From: Hyphomicrobiales bacterium
GTDB lineage: Bacteria > Pseudomonadota > Alphaproteobacteria > Parvibaculales > Parvibaculaceae
Direction: 5' to 3'
NCBI GenBank assembly: GCA_016124805.1
Contig: WGND01000013.1
Coordinates: forward strand, 30,731 to 94,730
DNA length: 64,000 nt
Position numbers and translations under genes: made by a program. The notes under the pieces were generated by a model that was not told where the DNA came from, made no database searches, and saw nothing but the letters and a program-made list of their open reading frames with translations. This document shows, piece by piece, positions 50,422-60,175 of the stretch (positions within the stretch are counted from its first letter, which is position 1; each line of letters opens with the position of its first letter).

Positions 50422-50788
50422 GGGTTTTGCTCGCTCAGAGGGTCGGAAAAGGGGTCGAACGCCGTTGCGGGACCAGCCCTCAACCGCGCCATAGGCATAG
50501 CGGGCCACAGGCTTCAAATCAACCTTCAAGCTGTCTTGTGGCGCAATCTGCGGCAATTTGGGTAAAGTACTGAAATCACGCATGTTTCTTCGGCGATTTG
50601 TCATCCTGCATCAGGCAGGTGCCGGGCCGGGTCCCCGCCAAAGACCCTGATTGTATCCCCCATGGCCTTGGGTTAACTTGCCCCCACGGGCGCAGCGATT
50701 CCAGACCGTCTGCCCCGCTCGCCTTCTGCCCGGCGCACCAGCTGTCATCTCGCTGCAACGACTCGGGCTAACCGATTGGAATCAGGAC

Positions 50789-51550
50789 ATGAGCCGGCGC
50801 AGACGCGTTTTCGAAGGCAAAGCCAAAGTGCTCTATGAAGGCCCTGAACCGGGAACGCTCATCCAGCACTTCAAGGACGACACGACCGCTTTAAACAATC
50901 AGAAACAGGCCACGATCGAAGGCAAAGGCGTCCTCAATAATCGGATTTCCGAATTTATCTTCTCACGCCTGAACGAAATCGGCGTGCCGACCCACTTCAT
51001 CCGCGCCATCAACATGCGCGAGCAGCTCATTCGCGAAGTGGAAATCATCCCCTGCGAGGTCGTTGTGCGCAATGTGGCGGCAGGCTCGCTCTCCACCCGC
51101 CTCGGCATTGAGGAAGGCACCCTGTTGCCCCGCTCGATCATCGAATTCTATTACAAGTCCGATGAGCTCTCCCATCCCATGGTCTCGGAAGAGCACATCA
51201 CGGCCTTTGGCTGGTCCACGCCGCAGGAAATCGACGACATGATGGCTCTGGGCCTGCGCATCAATGACTTTCTCACCGGCCTTTTTCTGGGCATCGGCAT
51301 CCGTCTTGTGGATTTCAAGATCGAATTTGGCCGCCTTTACGAGGGTGACATGGTGCGTGTGATCCTCGCCGACGAGATCAGCCCGGATAGTTGCCGTCTT
51401 TGGGACATTCGCACCAATGACAAGCTGGACAAAGACCGCTTCAGGCGCGATATGGGGGGCCTGATCGAGGCCTATCAGGAAGTCGCCCGCCGCCTGGGCA
51501 TCCTGTTTGAGAATGAGCCCAAGCGTCGCGGCCCGACGCTGGTGAAATGA
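50789..51550 (+). CDS. purC: Phosphoribosylaminoimidazole-succinocarboxamide synthase
   Basis: A 253-residue SAICAR synthase from the ATG at 50789 ([18 protein letters not shown]); the frame opens at 50651 but the family begins here. ATP-grasp features include [21 protein letters not shown] and the signature VDFKIEFGR. It joins aspartate to CAIR. First gene of the run purC-purS-purQ-purL-bolA-grxD, with short gaps throughout, a conserved alphaproteobacterial purine operon. Confidence 0.96.
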   Translation: MSRRRRVFEGKAKVLYEGPEPGTLIQHFKDDTTALNNQKQATIEGKGVLNNRISEFIFSRLNEIGVPTHFIRAINMREQLIREVEIIPCEVVVRNVAAGSLSTRLGIEEGTLLPRSIIEFYYKSDELSHPMVSEEHITAFGWSTPQEIDDMMALGLRINDFLTGLFLGIGIRLVDFKIEFGRLYEGDMVRVILADEISPDSCRLWDIRTNDKLDKDRFRRDMGGLIEAYQEVARRLGILFENEPKRRGPTLVK

Positions 51551-51578
51551 CAGACGAACATGAGGTTAGACGCGTAAC

Positions 51579-51824
51579 ATGAAGGCCCGCATTAAAGTGA
51601 CCCTGAAGAACGGTGTGCTGGACCCGCAGGGCAAAGCCATCGAAGGCGCGCTTGGCGCGCTTGGTTTTTCCGGCGTCGAAAGCGTCCGCCAGGGCAAATT
51701 CATCGAAGTCGAGCTGCGCGAGCAGAATCGCGAAAAGGCCCATGCCGCGCTGGACGAAATGTGCCGCAAGCTGCTCGCCAATACCGTGATTGAAAATTAC
51801 GCGATCGAGCTGGACGAGAAGTAA
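51579..51824 (+). CDS. purS: Phosphoribosylformylglycinamidine synthase subunit PurS
   Basis: An 81-residue small subunit that bridges PurL and PurQ in the three-part FGAR amidotransferase. Typical sequence: [20 protein letters not shown] at the start, then GKFIEVEL. Two bases separate its stop from purQ. Presence of purS with separate small purL is the non-enterobacterial form of the enzyme. Confidence 0.95.
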   Translation: MKARIKVTLKNGVLDPQGKAIEGALGALGFSGVESVRQGKFIEVELREQNREKAHAALDEMCRKLLANTVIENYAIELDEK

Positions 51825-51826
51825 GC

Positions 51827-52495
51827 ATGAAATCTGCTGTCATCGTTTTCCCCGGCTCCAATCGCGAGCGCGATATGCTCTATGCATTGGAGCTGATCAC
51901 GGGCGTCAAGCCAGTTGCTGTCTGGCATACCGAAACCACCCTGCCCGATGTCGATCTCGTCGTGCTGCCGGGCGGCTTTTCCTATGGTGACTATCTGCGC
52001 ACCGGCGCCATTGCAGGCCGCGCCAACATCATGACGGACGTTGCCCGCAAGGCCAAAGCCGGCACACGCATCATGGGTGTCTGTAACGGCTTCCAGATCC
52101 TCTGCGAGGCAGGCCTTCTGCCCGGCGTCTTGATGCGCAATGCCCAGCTGAAATTCGTCTGCAAGGAAGTCGGCCTCGAAGTAGCCAATGCCAAAACCGA
52201 CTTCACCTCGAAATATAGCGAAGGCCAGGTCTGGCACTGCCCCGTGGCCCATGGCGACGGCAACTACTTCGCCAGCCCCGAAGACCTCGCCCGCCTCGAA
52301 GGTGAAGGCCAGGTTGTCCTGCGTTATGCCAAAGGCGAAAATCCCAATGGCTCGCTGAATGATATTGCCGGCATCATCAATGATCGCGGCAATGTCTTTG
52401 GCATGATGCCCCATCCCGAAAACATGATCGAACCGCTCAATGGCGCCACCGACGGTCGCGTGCTGTTTGAAAGCGTTCTGGAGGCTGTCGCGTGA
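51827..52495 (+). CDS. purQ: Phosphoribosylformylglycinamidine synthase subunit PurQ
   Basis: A 222-residue class I glutamine amidotransferase subunit. The nucleophilic Cys is in [13 protein letters not shown], the His/Glu pair in [11 protein letters not shown] near the C-terminus, and [12 protein letters not shown] is the oxyanion region. It releases ammonia for PurL. It starts two bases after purS and overlaps the GTG start of purL by 4 bases (GTGA). Confidence 0.96.
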   Translation: MKSAVIVFPGSNRERDMLYALELITGVKPVAVWHTETTLPDVDLVVLPGGFSYGDYLRTGAIAGRANIMTDVARKAKAGTRIMGVCNGFQILCEAGLLPGVLMRNAQLKFVCKEVGLEVANAKTDFTSKYSEGQVWHCPVAHGDGNYFASPEDLARLEGEGQVVLRYAKGENPNGSLNDIAGIINDRGNVFGMMPHPENMIEPLNGATDGRVLFESVLEAVA

Positions 52496-54708
52496 TCCGC
52501 AACGATGTCACCATTACACCTGAACTCGTTGCCGAACATGGCCTCAAGCCCGACGAGTATCAGCGCATCCTCGACCTCATCGGTCGTGAACCAACGCTGA
52601 CCGAACTTGGCATCTTCTCGGCCATGTGGAACGAGCACTGCTCCTACAAGTCTTCCAAGAAATGGCTGCGCACGCTGCCCACAACGGGTGACCGCGTCAT
52701 CTGTGGCCCCGGTGAAAATGCCGGCGTTGTCGATATCGGCGATGGTCAGGCCATCATCTTCAAGATGGAAAGCCACAACCACCCCTCTTACATCGAGCCC
52801 CATCAGGGCGCGGCAACAGGCGTCGGCGGCATTCTGCGCGATGTCTTCACCATGGGCGCGCGCCCCATTGCCGCGCTCAATGCGCTTCGCTTCGGTGAGC
52901 CCTCCCACCCGCGCACCCAGCATATCGTTGCCGGTGTCGTTGCCGGTGTCGGTGGCTATGGCAACAGCTTCGGCGTGCCCACCATTGGCGGCGAGGTCAA
53001 TTTCGACCCGAGCTATAATGGCAACTGCCTTGTAAACGCCTTTGCGGCGGGCCTTGCCGACACGGACAAGATTTTCTATTCCGAAGCCAAGGGCGTCGGC
53101 CTGCCACTTGTCTATCTTGGCTCCAAGACGGGGCGCGACGGCATTCATGGCGCCACCATGGCCTCGGCCGAATTTGATCATGATACGGAAGAAAAACGCC
53201 CGACCGTTCAGATCGGCGACCCCTTCTCCGAAAAGCTGCTGCTTGAAGCCTGTTTGGAACTCATGGCCTCCGGTGCCGTCATCGCCATTCAGGACATGGG
53301 TGCTGCCGGCCTCACCTGCTCAGCTGTCGAAATGGGTGCCAAGGGCGGCCTCGGCGTCGAGCTCAATCTCGACATGGTGCCCTGCCGCGAAACCGGCATG
53401 AGCGCCTATGAAATGATGCTGTCGGAAAGCCAGGAGCGCATGCTCATGGTGCTCGATCCCAAGCGTGAGAAAGACGCCGAGGCGATCTTCCACAAATGGG
53501 GTCTCGATTTCGCCGTGATAGGCAAGACGACCGACGATCTGCGCTTCCGTGTCATGCGCCATGGCGAATTGATGGCCGATCTGCCGATCAAGGATCTGGG
53601 CGATCAGGCCCCCGAATATGATCGACCCTGGATTGCCACCCCGAAGCGAAATGCTGTCGCGATTGGCGATGTGCCCGCACCCAATGATCTGGGTGAAACG
53701 CTTGCCACCATGCTCGCCTTGCCCGACATGTGCTCGCGCCGCTGGGTCTGGGAACAATATGACCACCTCATTCAGGGCAACACCGCCATTGGCCCCGGCG
53801 GCGATGCCGCCGTCATCCGCATTGGCGAAGGGCCCAAGGCACTGGCTTTCACGCTGGATGTGACACCGCGCTATTGCGCCGCCGATCCTGTCGAAGGCGG
53901 CAAACAGGCGGTTGCCGAATGCTGGCGCAATCTGAGTGCCGTGGGCGCTGAACCGCTCGCCATCACCGACAATCTCAATTTCGGCAATCCCGAAAAGCCC
54001 GAAATCATGGGCCAGTTTGTCGGCTGCATTCAGGGTATCGGCGAAGCCTGCCGCGCGCTCGACTTCCCCGTCGTCTCGGGCAATGTCTCGCTCTACAACG
54101 AAACCAATGGCAAGGGCATCCTGCCGACACCGGCCATCGGCGCCGTCGGCCTGCTGCCCGATGTGAGCCAGCGCGCCACCGTCGCCTTCAAGGCCGCCGA
54201 CGAAACCATTGTGCTGATCGGGGAAACGACCGGCCATCTCGGCCAGTCGATCTATCTGCGCGACATTCTCGGTCGACGCGATGAAGGCACCGCCCCGGTC
54301 GTCGATCTGGCGGCCGAACGCCTGCATGGCAATTTCGTGCGCAGCGAAATCCGCGCCGGCAGCCTCACCGCCGTTCACGACATTTCCGATGGCGGCATCT
54401 TTGTCGCGCTCGCCGAAATGGCGATGGCCGGCGGCATGGGCGCCACGCTCAGCACGCCTGACGACCTGCCGCTTCATGCCTGGGGCTTTGGCGAGGATCA
54501 GGGCCGCTATCTCGTCACACTGCCCGAAAAGGCCCTTGCCCATTTCCTCGGACGGGCTGAAATGGCCAATGTTCCCGCCATTTGCATCGGCCAGACCGGC
54601 GGCAAGCAATTGACACTGGGGGCGGGCACGCCCATATCATTGGAACGGCTGACGCAAGCCCATGAAGGATGGCTGCCAAATTATATGGCGCAGGCAGTTG
54701 AGGTTTAA
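52492..54708 (+). CDS. purL: Phosphoribosylformylglycinamidine synthase subunit PurL
   Basis: A 738-residue large subunit of FGAR amidotransferase, the short type that needs PurS and PurQ. ATP-binding features include [36 protein letters not shown] and in the second half GVSGTVSLYNET-like NVSLYNET. The start is GTG at 52492 within the purQ stop (GTGA), so translation is coupled. Length agrees with B. subtilis-type PurL. Long frames on the opposite strand are shadows. Confidence 0.97.
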   Translation: MIRNDVTITPELVAEHGLKPDEYQRILDLIGREPTLTELGIFSAMWNEHCSYKSSKKWLRTLPTTGDRVICGPGENAGVVDIGDGQAIIFKMESHNHPSYIEPHQGAATGVGGILRDVFTMGARPIAALNALRFGEPSHPRTQHIVAGVVAGVGGYGNSFGVPTIGGEVNFDPSYNGNCLVNAFAAGLADTDKIFYSEAKGVGLPLVYLGSKTGRDGIHGATMASAEFDHDTEEKRPTVQIGDPFSEKLLLEACLELMASGAVIAIQDMGAAGLTCSAVEMGAKGGLGVELNLDMVPCRETGMSAYEMMLSESQERMLMVLDPKREKDAEAIFHKWGLDFAVIGKTTDDLRFRVMRHGELMADLPIKDLGDQAPEYDRPWIATPKRNAVAIGDVPAPNDLGETLATMLALPDMCSRRWVWEQYDHLIQGNTAIGPGGDAAVIRIGEGPKALAFTLDVTPRYCAADPVEGGKQAVAECWRNLSAVGAEPLAITDNLNFGNPEKPEIMGQFVGCIQGIGEACRALDFPVVSGNVSLYNETNGKGILPTPAIGAVGLLPDVSQRATVAFKAADETIVLIGETTGHLGQSIYLRDILGRRDEGTAPVVDLAAERLHGNFVRSEIRAGSLTAVHDISDGGIFVALAEMAMAGGMGATLSTPDDLPLHAWGFGEDQGRYLVTLPEKALAHFLGRAEMANVPAICIGQTGGKQLTLGAGTPISLERLTQAHEGWLPNYMAQAVEV

Positions 54709-54753
54709 CCCCTCACCACCCCGCACCTGGTAACCAAATCTGGAGTTTTAGTA

Positions 54754-54987
54754 ATGGCCATGACATCGACCGAAATCGAGAAACTCATTCTGCAGGCCAT
54801 TCCCGATGCCGTTGTCGAAATCCGCGATCTGGCGGGTGACGGCGATCACTATGCGGCGAATGTGATATCCGCCTCCTTCAAAGGCAAGACAAGGGTGCAG
54901 CAGCACCAGATGGTTTACAACGCGCTCAAGGGCGGCATGGGGACGGAGTTGCATGCTTTGGCGCTCCAGACATCCGCGCCCGATTGA
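54754..54987 (+). CDS. BolA family protein
   Basis: A 77-residue BolA-like protein: [36 protein letters not shown], then [25 protein letters not shown]. BolA proteins bind [2Fe-2S] clusters together with monothiol glutaredoxins of the CGFS type, and the next gene encodes exactly such a partner. It follows purL by 45 bases. Start may be the second Met (54760). Confidence 0.93.
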   Translation: MAMTSTEIEKLILQAIPDAVVEIRDLAGDGDHYAANVISASFKGKTRVQQHQMVYNALKGGMGTELHALALQTSAPD

Positions 54988-55004
54988 GCCAGAGGAACAT
55001 AAGC

Positions 55005-55349
55005 ATGAGCGAGAACCCCGTATTCGACCGTATCCGCCGCGAAGTAAATGAAAACGACGTTGTGGTTTTCATGAAGGGCACACCGGTCTTTCCGCAATGT
55101 GGCTTTTCCAACGCTGTGGTGCAGGTGCTGACCTATCTCAATGTCCCCTTCAAGGGCGTGAACGTGCTCGAAGACGAAGAAATCCGTCAGGGTATCAAGG
55201 AATTCTCCGACTGGCCCACCATCCCCCAGCTTTATGTGAAGGGTGAATTTGTCGGCGGCTGCGATATCGTCCGCGAGATGTTTGAGCAGGGAGAATTGCG
55301 CGACTATCTGACGGAAAAGGGCATCGCCGCGGAAGCCGCTGCCGAATAA
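55005..55349 (+). CDS. grxD: Monothiol glutaredoxin, Grx4 family
   Basis: A 114-residue CGFS glutaredoxin, start chosen at [14 protein letters not shown] with AGAGGA upstream. The active site is [12 protein letters not shown], and [19 protein letters not shown] holds the conserved cis-Pro and glutathione-binding GG. It carries and transfers [2Fe-2S] clusters, with the BolA protein just upstream as partner. An in-frame start at 54984 overlaps bolA. Confidence 0.95.
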   Translation: MSENPVFDRIRREVNENDVVVFMKGTPVFPQCGFSNAVVQVLTYLNVPFKGVNVLEDEEIRQGIKEFSDWPTIPQLYVKGEFVGGCDIVREMFEQGELRDYLTEKGIAAEAAAE

Positions 55350-55385
55350 CCCTTCCGGCAAACGGCAGGGATCGCGCGCCAGTCG

Positions 55386-56339
55386 ATGAAAATTCTCTTC
55401 ATTACTTCCACCAGACTCGGCGACGCCGTGCTCTCCACGGGCTTGCTTGCGGGTCTCATGGAGCGCTATCCCGACGCCCGCTTCACCATCGCCTGCGGTC
55501 CCGTCGTGGTGCCGATTTTCGAGCACGCCCCGCGCGTCGACAAGATCATCCCGATGCGCAAGGAAAAGCGTGCCGGCCATTGGCGCAAATTGCTGCGGGA
55601 AACAATCTTCACGCGCTGGGATCTGGTCGTCGATCTGCGCGGCTCGGCCACAGCATGGGTACTCTGGACGAAGAAGCGCCACATCCTGCGCGCCAACCAC
55701 ACCGACCACCGTGTATTGCATAATGCATCCGTCGCTGGCTTTGAGCCCGCGCGCGCGCCCTGTGTCTGGCCGGGCGAGGCATCGCGCAAGGACGCCACCG
55801 CGCTTATTCCCGATGGCCGTCAGGTCCTTGCCATCGGTCCCTCGGCTGCATGGCCGAGCAAGATGTGGCCGCTGGAGCGCTTCGTCGAGCTCGTCACCCG
55901 CCTCACAGCCAGGGGCGGGCCGATGGAAGATGCCTATGTGCTGATTTCGGCAGGCCCCAATGAGCGCGAACAATGCGCCCCCCTGCTCGCGGCCATCCCC
56001 AAGGATCGGCAGATCATCATGATCGACAAGAGTGGTCCTGAAAGCGGCGAATTAAGTCTTGTGGCAGCCGCCTTTGAGCGCGTGCGCCTCTATGTCGGCA
56101 ATGATTCCGGCCTGATGCATCTGGCCGCTGCCGCAGGCGCGCCCACCCTTGGTCTGTTTGGTCCGACCTCGGACAAACTCTATGACCCCTGGGGCGAGAA
56201 ATGCGTCAGTGTCCGGGGGCGTTCCCAGGAAGACATTGTGGCCGAAACAGGCACCGGCTATTTCGTGGCAAATGGCATGCAGGATCTGACCGTCGACAAG
56301 GTCTATGAAGAAGCCTGCAAGCTGCTCACGCGCACCTGA
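55386..56339 (+). CDS. Glycosyltransferase family 9 protein (heptosyltransferase-like)
   Basis: A 317-residue GT-B enzyme of family 9: MKILFITSTRLGDAVLSTGL at the N-terminus (nucleotide-sugar/LPS acceptor loop with LGDAV), then LAIGPSAAWPSKMWP, and near the C-terminus YVGNDSGLMHLAAAAGAPT. These enzymes add heptose or related sugars to the lipopolysaccharide core at the inner membrane. It stands outside any LPS cluster, 36 bases after grxD. Confidence 0.9.
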   Translation: MKILFITSTRLGDAVLSTGLLAGLMERYPDARFTIACGPVVVPIFEHAPRVDKIIPMRKEKRAGHWRKLLRETIFTRWDLVVDLRGSATAWVLWTKKRHILRANHTDHRVLHNASVAGFEPARAPCVWPGEASRKDATALIPDGRQVLAIGPSAAWPSKMWPLERFVELVTRLTARGGPMEDAYVLISAGPNEREQCAPLLAAIPKDRQIIMIDKSGPESGELSLVAAAFERVRLYVGNDSGLMHLAAAAGAPTLGLFGPTSDKLYDPWGEKCVSVRGRSQEDIVAETGTGYFVANGMQDLTVDKVYEEACKLLTRT

Positions 56340-56343
56340 GGCT

Positions 56344-56754
56344 TCACTCAAATTCGGTGTAGGACTTCTCTTCCACAATCGATGAGCCCGTCAGGAGATT
56401 GATCTCCTTCTTCAGCGCGGCCCGCTTGTCATTCTGTATATAGACAGAGCGCGCCAGATCGATGAATGTCTGGCCGAAATTCTTGTCCGCCTCACACTGA
56501 CGAATATCATCCTCAATCACCCACAGTGCTTCATTCACGGCCTTGAGTTCCCCCTCAAGTCGGCGCAGCTCCGGGCTGTCTTCCAGATTTTCCTTCCGCG
56601 ACTGGTCCAGCACACTCAACTCATGGCGCACATTGACGAGCTTGGCGGCATCACTCATGCGCTCCGACTTGATGCGCAGAATGGTGATTTTGTCGATCAG
56701 CTCCCCCGGCCCCACTTCAATCAGGACAGGTTTTTCTTTTTTGGGCTGGGACAT
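56344..56754 (-). CDS. DUF6165 family protein
   Basis: A 136-residue soluble protein starting MSQPKKEKPVLIEVGPGELID. The body is helical with a coiled-coil section (ELRRLEGELKAVNEALWVIE) and a C-terminal SVYIQNDKRAALKKEINLL. It fits the DUF6165 family, often located beside glycosyltransferase family 9 genes, as here (convergent, 4 bases between stops). Function unknown; a link to surface polysaccharide is suggested by context. Confidence 0.75.
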   Translation of the reverse strand: MSQPKKEKPVLIEVGPGELIDKITILRIKSERMSDAAKLVNVRHELSVLDQSRKENLEDSPELRRLEGELKAVNEALWVIEDDIRQCEADKNFGQTFIDLARSVYIQNDKRAALKKEINLLTGSSIVEEKSYTEFE

Positions 56755-56817
56755 GGGCTCGCTCCGCTGTGTCAATGTCAGGGCCTGCTATAGCCCATGA
56801 AACTGTCACTGGGCAAT

Positions 56818-58176
56818 CTATGATAGCTGACGCAACGGCAAATCAACATTAACGATCAGACCACCACCGGGCCGGTCCTCAAAGGCGATGCGACCACCTG
56901 CCCGCTGCACAATTTCTGCGACAATCGCAAGGCCCAGCCCAAACCCGCCCGCATCCAGATTGCGGGCCTGATCATGGCGGAAAAAGGGTTCCAGAACCGC
57001 GGCCCGGTCTTCAGGTGGAATGCCCGGCCCTCTGTCCGCCACAGCAAGACGCACCTCATCGCCACATCGCACAAGGCTGACATCGGCAACCTTGCCATAT
57101 TTCAGCGCATTCGTGAGAAGATTGCCAACAAGCCGTCCCAGTGTGACCGGACGGCCCAGCACCACCAATGGCATTTCAGGCAAGGAAACACGCACGCTCT
57201 CTCCAGCACTCATCAGACTGTCAGCCTGTCGCTGCACAATGACGACGAGATCGACATCCTGCATGATCTCGGTCGAACTATCCGCCTTTGCCAGCGTCAG
57301 CGTATCGGACATCAAGGCATGCATGTCCTCAATATCCTGTATGGCACTCTCACGCTGGGTTTCGTCGGCGATAAATTCCGCACGGAGTCGAAGCCGTGTG
57401 AGATAGGTACCAAGGTCGTGCCCGATCGCCGCCAGAATGCGCATGCGGCCATTCACCAGGTCCCGGATGCGCGCCTGCATGCGCTCCACCGCACTGATCA
57501 ACTGGCGCACCTCCTTGGCGCCTTTGTCCGGCAGTTCAGCTATTTCGAGCTGTGCGCCAAAAACATCGACCGCGCGCGCCAGTTGCTGCAACGGTTTGAT
57601 CTGCCGCTGAACCGCCCATAGAGAAACGCCACCAATAAGCAGTGTCACATGAAGAACCAACAGCGCCAGTCGAAGGCCCGTCAGCCGGCCAAAAAGTTCC
57701 CCCGTCACTTCGACAGCCAAAATGCGCCCGTCCTTGAGTTCAACGAGCAGACGAACGGGGCGAACGGCCCAGAACACGCCGGCACTCTCCGAAACCACCT
57801 CCTGCACACTGCCGCGCGAAATATCTACCATCGCATAGACATGTCGTCCTCCCAGCCTGTCGAGATATCGCGAGACAAAACGCGTTACATTCGGCAGCGC
57901 AATCGCGTCACTGGTGTCAGGGGCCACATCCAGCAGATGGACATGCATGCTGGATGAATTGATGGCGCGCAGAAACAGCTGTGTGTCCTGCGCATCGGCT
58001 TTTTCAATATATTCAACCATGGCTGAAACCTGGTCGGGCAGAGGCAATTGAAATCCGCGATAGGCCGAATTGGTGTTCTGCACATAGATGGCACCGAATA
58101 TCACCAGCAGAATGAGAAGCAGGGCACCAGCAATAATGAGGCAGATGCGTAATGTCAGATTGCGTAGAACGCTCAT
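56818..58176 (-). CDS. Sensor histidine kinase (EnvZ/PmrB-like)
   Basis: A 452-residue membrane kinase. Transmembrane helices at about 11-31 and 166-189 flank a periplasmic sensor domain; a HAMP linker (QRQIKPLQQLARAVDVF) leads to the H box AAIGHDLGTYLTRLR with His253, and the ATPase domain has an N box (LLTNALKYG), a G1 box (ADRGPGIPPED) and G2 (GFGLGLAIV). The H box has HDLGT rather than HELRT, the variant seen in EnvZ-like kinases. It overlaps the response regulator gene by 4 bases (ATGA). Confidence 0.93.
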   Translation of the reverse strand: MSVLRNLTLRICLIIAGALLLILLVIFGAIYVQNTNSAYRGFQLPLPDQVSAMVEYIEKADAQDTQLFLRAINSSSMHVHLLDVAPDTSDAIALPNVTRFVSRYLDRLGGRHVYAMVDISRGSVQEVVSESAGVFWAVRPVRLLVELKDGRILAVEVTGELFGRLTGLRLALLVLHVTLLIGGVSLWAVQRQIKPLQQLARAVDVFGAQLEIAELPDKGAKEVRQLISAVERMQARIRDLVNGRMRILAAIGHDLGTYLTRLRLRAEFIADETQRESAIQDIEDMHALMSDTLTLAKADSSTEIMQDVDLVVIVQRQADSLMSAGESVRVSLPEMPLVVLGRPVTLGRLVGNLLTNALKYGKVADVSLVRCGDEVRLAVADRGPGIPPEDRAAVLEPFFRHDQARNLDAGGFGLGLAIVAEIVQRAGGRIAFEDRPGGGLIVNVDLPLRQLS

Positions 58177-58895
58177 GCCGGTTCCACCGTCACCATCAGC
58201 ATATAGCCTGCATTGCGAACCGTTTTGATAAGTTCGGGCTGCGCTGGATCTGCTTCTATCTTCCGTCTCAGGCGCGAAAGGGCAACATCAATTGAACGGT
58301 CAAAGGCTTCCCAGTTGCGTCCCTTCGTCATGTCCATCAGCTGGTCACGCGAAAGCAGTCGTCGCGGGTTAGATGTCAAGGCCGTCAACAGGTCATAATC
58401 ACCCGTTGACAGCTCGATCTCCTGCCCGTCGCGCCAGAGCCGACGCGCGTCCACATCGAAAATGAAGTTGGCAAAGCGCAGGCGTTCTGCCCCGGATTGC
58501 GGCACGCCAACCGCACGTGCCGTGCGTCGAAGGACAGATCGGATGCGGGCCACCAGTTCGCGGGGATTGAAAGGTTTTCCCACATAATCATCCGCACCAA
58601 GCTCCAGGCCGATAATGCGATCAATATCATCGCTCTTGGCCGTAAGCATGATGATCGGAACCGCACTGCGCGCCCGCAGGCGACGGCAAATGGAAATGCC
58701 GTCCTCACCGGGCAGCATCAGGTCAAGTATGACGAGATCGGACACCTGCTCTGCCATCAGCTGATCCATTTCAGCACCTGAGCGCGCCAGAAAAACGGCA
58801 AAGCCCTCCCGCTCAAGCAGACCCCGCACGAGATCGCCGACCTCGCGGTCATCCTCGACAATAATGATGCGATAGAGATCCGGTTGTTCTTCCAT
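58173..58895 (-). CDS. Response regulator, OmpR/PhoB family
   Basis: A 240-residue two-domain regulator. The receiver has the acidic pair Asp15/Asp16, phospho-acceptor Asp58 (VILDLMLPGEDG), Thr85 and Lys107 (VGKPFNP). The C-terminal winged helix has LSTGDYDLLTALTSNPRRLLSRDQLMD and IDVALSRLRRKIE. It is co-expressed with the kinase that follows. The intergenic region upstream holds three tandem 10-base repeats, probably its own binding site, controlling the EF-hand gene on the other strand. Confidence 0.94.
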   Translation of the reverse strand: MEEQPDLYRIIIVEDDREVGDLVRGLLEREGFAVFLARSGAEMDQLMAEQVSDLVILDLMLPGEDGISICRRLRARSAVPIIMLTAKSDDIDRIIGLELGADDYVGKPFNPRELVARIRSVLRRTARAVGVPQSGAERLRFANFIFDVDARRLWRDGQEIELSTGDYDLLTALTSNPRRLLSRDQLMDMTKGRNWEAFDRSIDVALSRLRRKIEADPAQPELIKTVRNAGYMLMVTVEPA

Positions 58896-58934
58896 GCCGC
58901 ATTCTTGACCGTGCCGGGCGCATTCTCAAGGTCG

Positions 58935-58960
58935 GTTACAAACTGTTACACGGCGATACA
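58935..58960. promoter_or_regulatory. Tandem 10-base repeats, probable OmpR-type operator
   Basis: GTTACA at 58935-58940, GTTACA at 58945-58950 and GATACA at 58955-58960 recur with an exact 10-base period, the spacing used by OmpR/PhoB regulators to bind as head-to-tail dimers. A further GTTACC is at 58977. The cluster lies in the 141-base divergent space between the response regulator gene and the EF-hand gene. Confidence 0.6.
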
Positions 58961-59036
58961 GACGGGAAATGCTGAGGTTACCAGGCGCCGTCATGCTCCA
59001 CCTGTCACCAACGACAGCCACGGAGCTAGGCAGACC

Positions 59037-59348
59037 ATGATCAAGACCTTCCCCGCCCTCAAGGCAGCCTTTGTTTCTTCCCTTTTCGCCATCGCGCTTG
59101 TCGGCCCTGTCATGGCTGCCGGTCTTCTCGATCTCGACGCGAACAAGGATGGCAGCATTTCATCCGCCGAAGCGCAGAGCGTCATCGAATCCCAGTTCGA
59201 CAAAATGGATGCCAATCACGATGGCCAGATGAGCAAGGCCGAATATACCGATGCCAGACTGGCCGAGCTGAGCCGGCTGGACGCTAACAATGACGGTGAA
59301 ATAACGCGTAGCGAACTTCGCGAGCAATTGCGTGCCATGCGCCGCTGA
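59037..59348 (+). CDS. EF-hand calcium-binding secreted protein
   Basis: A 103-residue protein starting MIKTFPALKAAFVSS, with a signal peptide cleaved after VMA near residue 27. Three EF-hand loops follow, each with DxNxDG geometry: 34-45 (DANKDGSISSAE), 58-69 (DANHDGQMSKAE) and 82-93 (DANNDGEITRSE). It should bind calcium in the periplasm. The frame upstream to 58884 runs through the operator region and is not coding. Divergent from the two-component genes, which probably control it; a kinase sensing cations or envelope stress would fit. Confidence 0.9.
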   Translation: MIKTFPALKAAFVSSLFAIALVGPVMAAGLLDLDANKDGSISSAEAQSVIESQFDKMDANHDGQMSKAEYTDARLAELSRLDANNDGEITRSELREQLRAMRR

Positions 59349-59388
59349 AACCCGTTGCCGACATAACCTCATCAAAGGACAAAAGAGC

Positions 59389-60042
59389 ATGAAAAAGAAA
59401 CTTCTCTTCACGGGCACGCTGGCAATCCTTGCCGGTCTTGCCACGGGCCTGCTGATTGACAATGCGAGCGCCCGCGAAATCAATCGGGGTGGTTCTGCAG
59501 CCGGTGCTGCTGGCCGCGGTGGCAGCTGGTCAAACAATGTCTCAGGCGGAGGCGGTTCCGCTACACGCAACAGTGAAATCCAGACCAACAGCGGTCGTGG
59601 TGCCACAAGCAGCTATGATCGCGAATGTGCGCAGGGTTATGGTTGCTCATCCAACAAGACAGTCACCACCAATTCCGGCAACACCTATACCAAAGACCGC
59701 TCCGTGAGTGGCGATGGTGAAGGCAATGTCAGTGGCACAACCACCTATTCAACGCCCTATAATTCGGCGACCACCAGGAGCAATGCTCAGACCAACGGCA
59801 ATGGTAGCTGGTCTCGCAACCGGGAAACGACAACCTCCAACGGCAACAGCTACAGCACGACGCACGACGGCGAATGCGTCGAAGGCAGCGGCTGCTCACG
59901 CAATGTTGTCCATACCGGCCCGAACGGCACCACAACCCATGACACAAGCACCACCGCCAATGGCGATGGCAGCGTGACCCGGCAGGGAAGCACAACCGGC
60001 GCCAATGGCGGCACCGCCTCGCACTGGGTCACGATCAAATAA
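59389..60042 (+). CDS. Asn/Thr/Ser/Gly-rich secreted repetitive protein
   Basis: A 217-residue protein from MKKKLLFTGTLAILAG with a signal peptide cleaved near residue 28 (ASA). The mature part consists of degenerate repeats: blocks such as YDRECAQGYGCSSNKTVTTN and HDGECVEGSGCSRNVVHT alternate with SGNTYTKDRSV and NGNSYSTTHD units. Two CxxxxxC pairs mark the repeats. It looks like an extended surface or periplasmic matrix protein; no family is recognised. It is 40 bases after the EF-hand gene and likely shares its promoter. The frame upstream to 59332 overlaps that gene and is not used. Confidence 0.8.
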   Translation: MKKKLLFTGTLAILAGLATGLLIDNASAREINRGGSAAGAAGRGGSWSNNVSGGGGSATRNSEIQTNSGRGATSSYDRECAQGYGCSSNKTVTTNSGNTYTKDRSVSGDGEGNVSGTTTYSTPYNSATTRSNAQTNGNGSWSRNRETTTSNGNSYSTTHDGECVEGSGCSRNVVHTGPNGTTTHDTSTTANGDGSVTRQGSTTGANGGTASHWVTIK

Positions 60043-60124
60043 TACCCGCAAATAACACCTGGTAGACAAGCACACTGCATTTTACTGCTTCGTTGGGGCG
60101 CACTCCCCCTTTTGCCCCGACGAA

Positions 60125-60152
60125 AAAGGCCCCGGAGTAATCCGGGGCCTTT
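60125..60152 (-). terminator. Rho-independent terminator of rpsD
   Basis: AAAGGCCCCGGA and TCCGGGGCCTTT form a perfect 12-base-pair stem with a 4-base loop. On the minus strand it is followed by TTTTT-rich sequence, 24 bases past the rpsD stop. It can also stop transcription from the plus-strand genes. Confidence 0.9.
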
Positions 60153-60175
60153 GCATTTCGGTCTTGCGCGAAGTG

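Noticed and set aside
59641..59900. CRISPR-like appearance of the repetitive region
   Set aside because: The repeats are protein-coding, degenerate and irregular in spacing. No CRISPR array or cas gene is present in the window.
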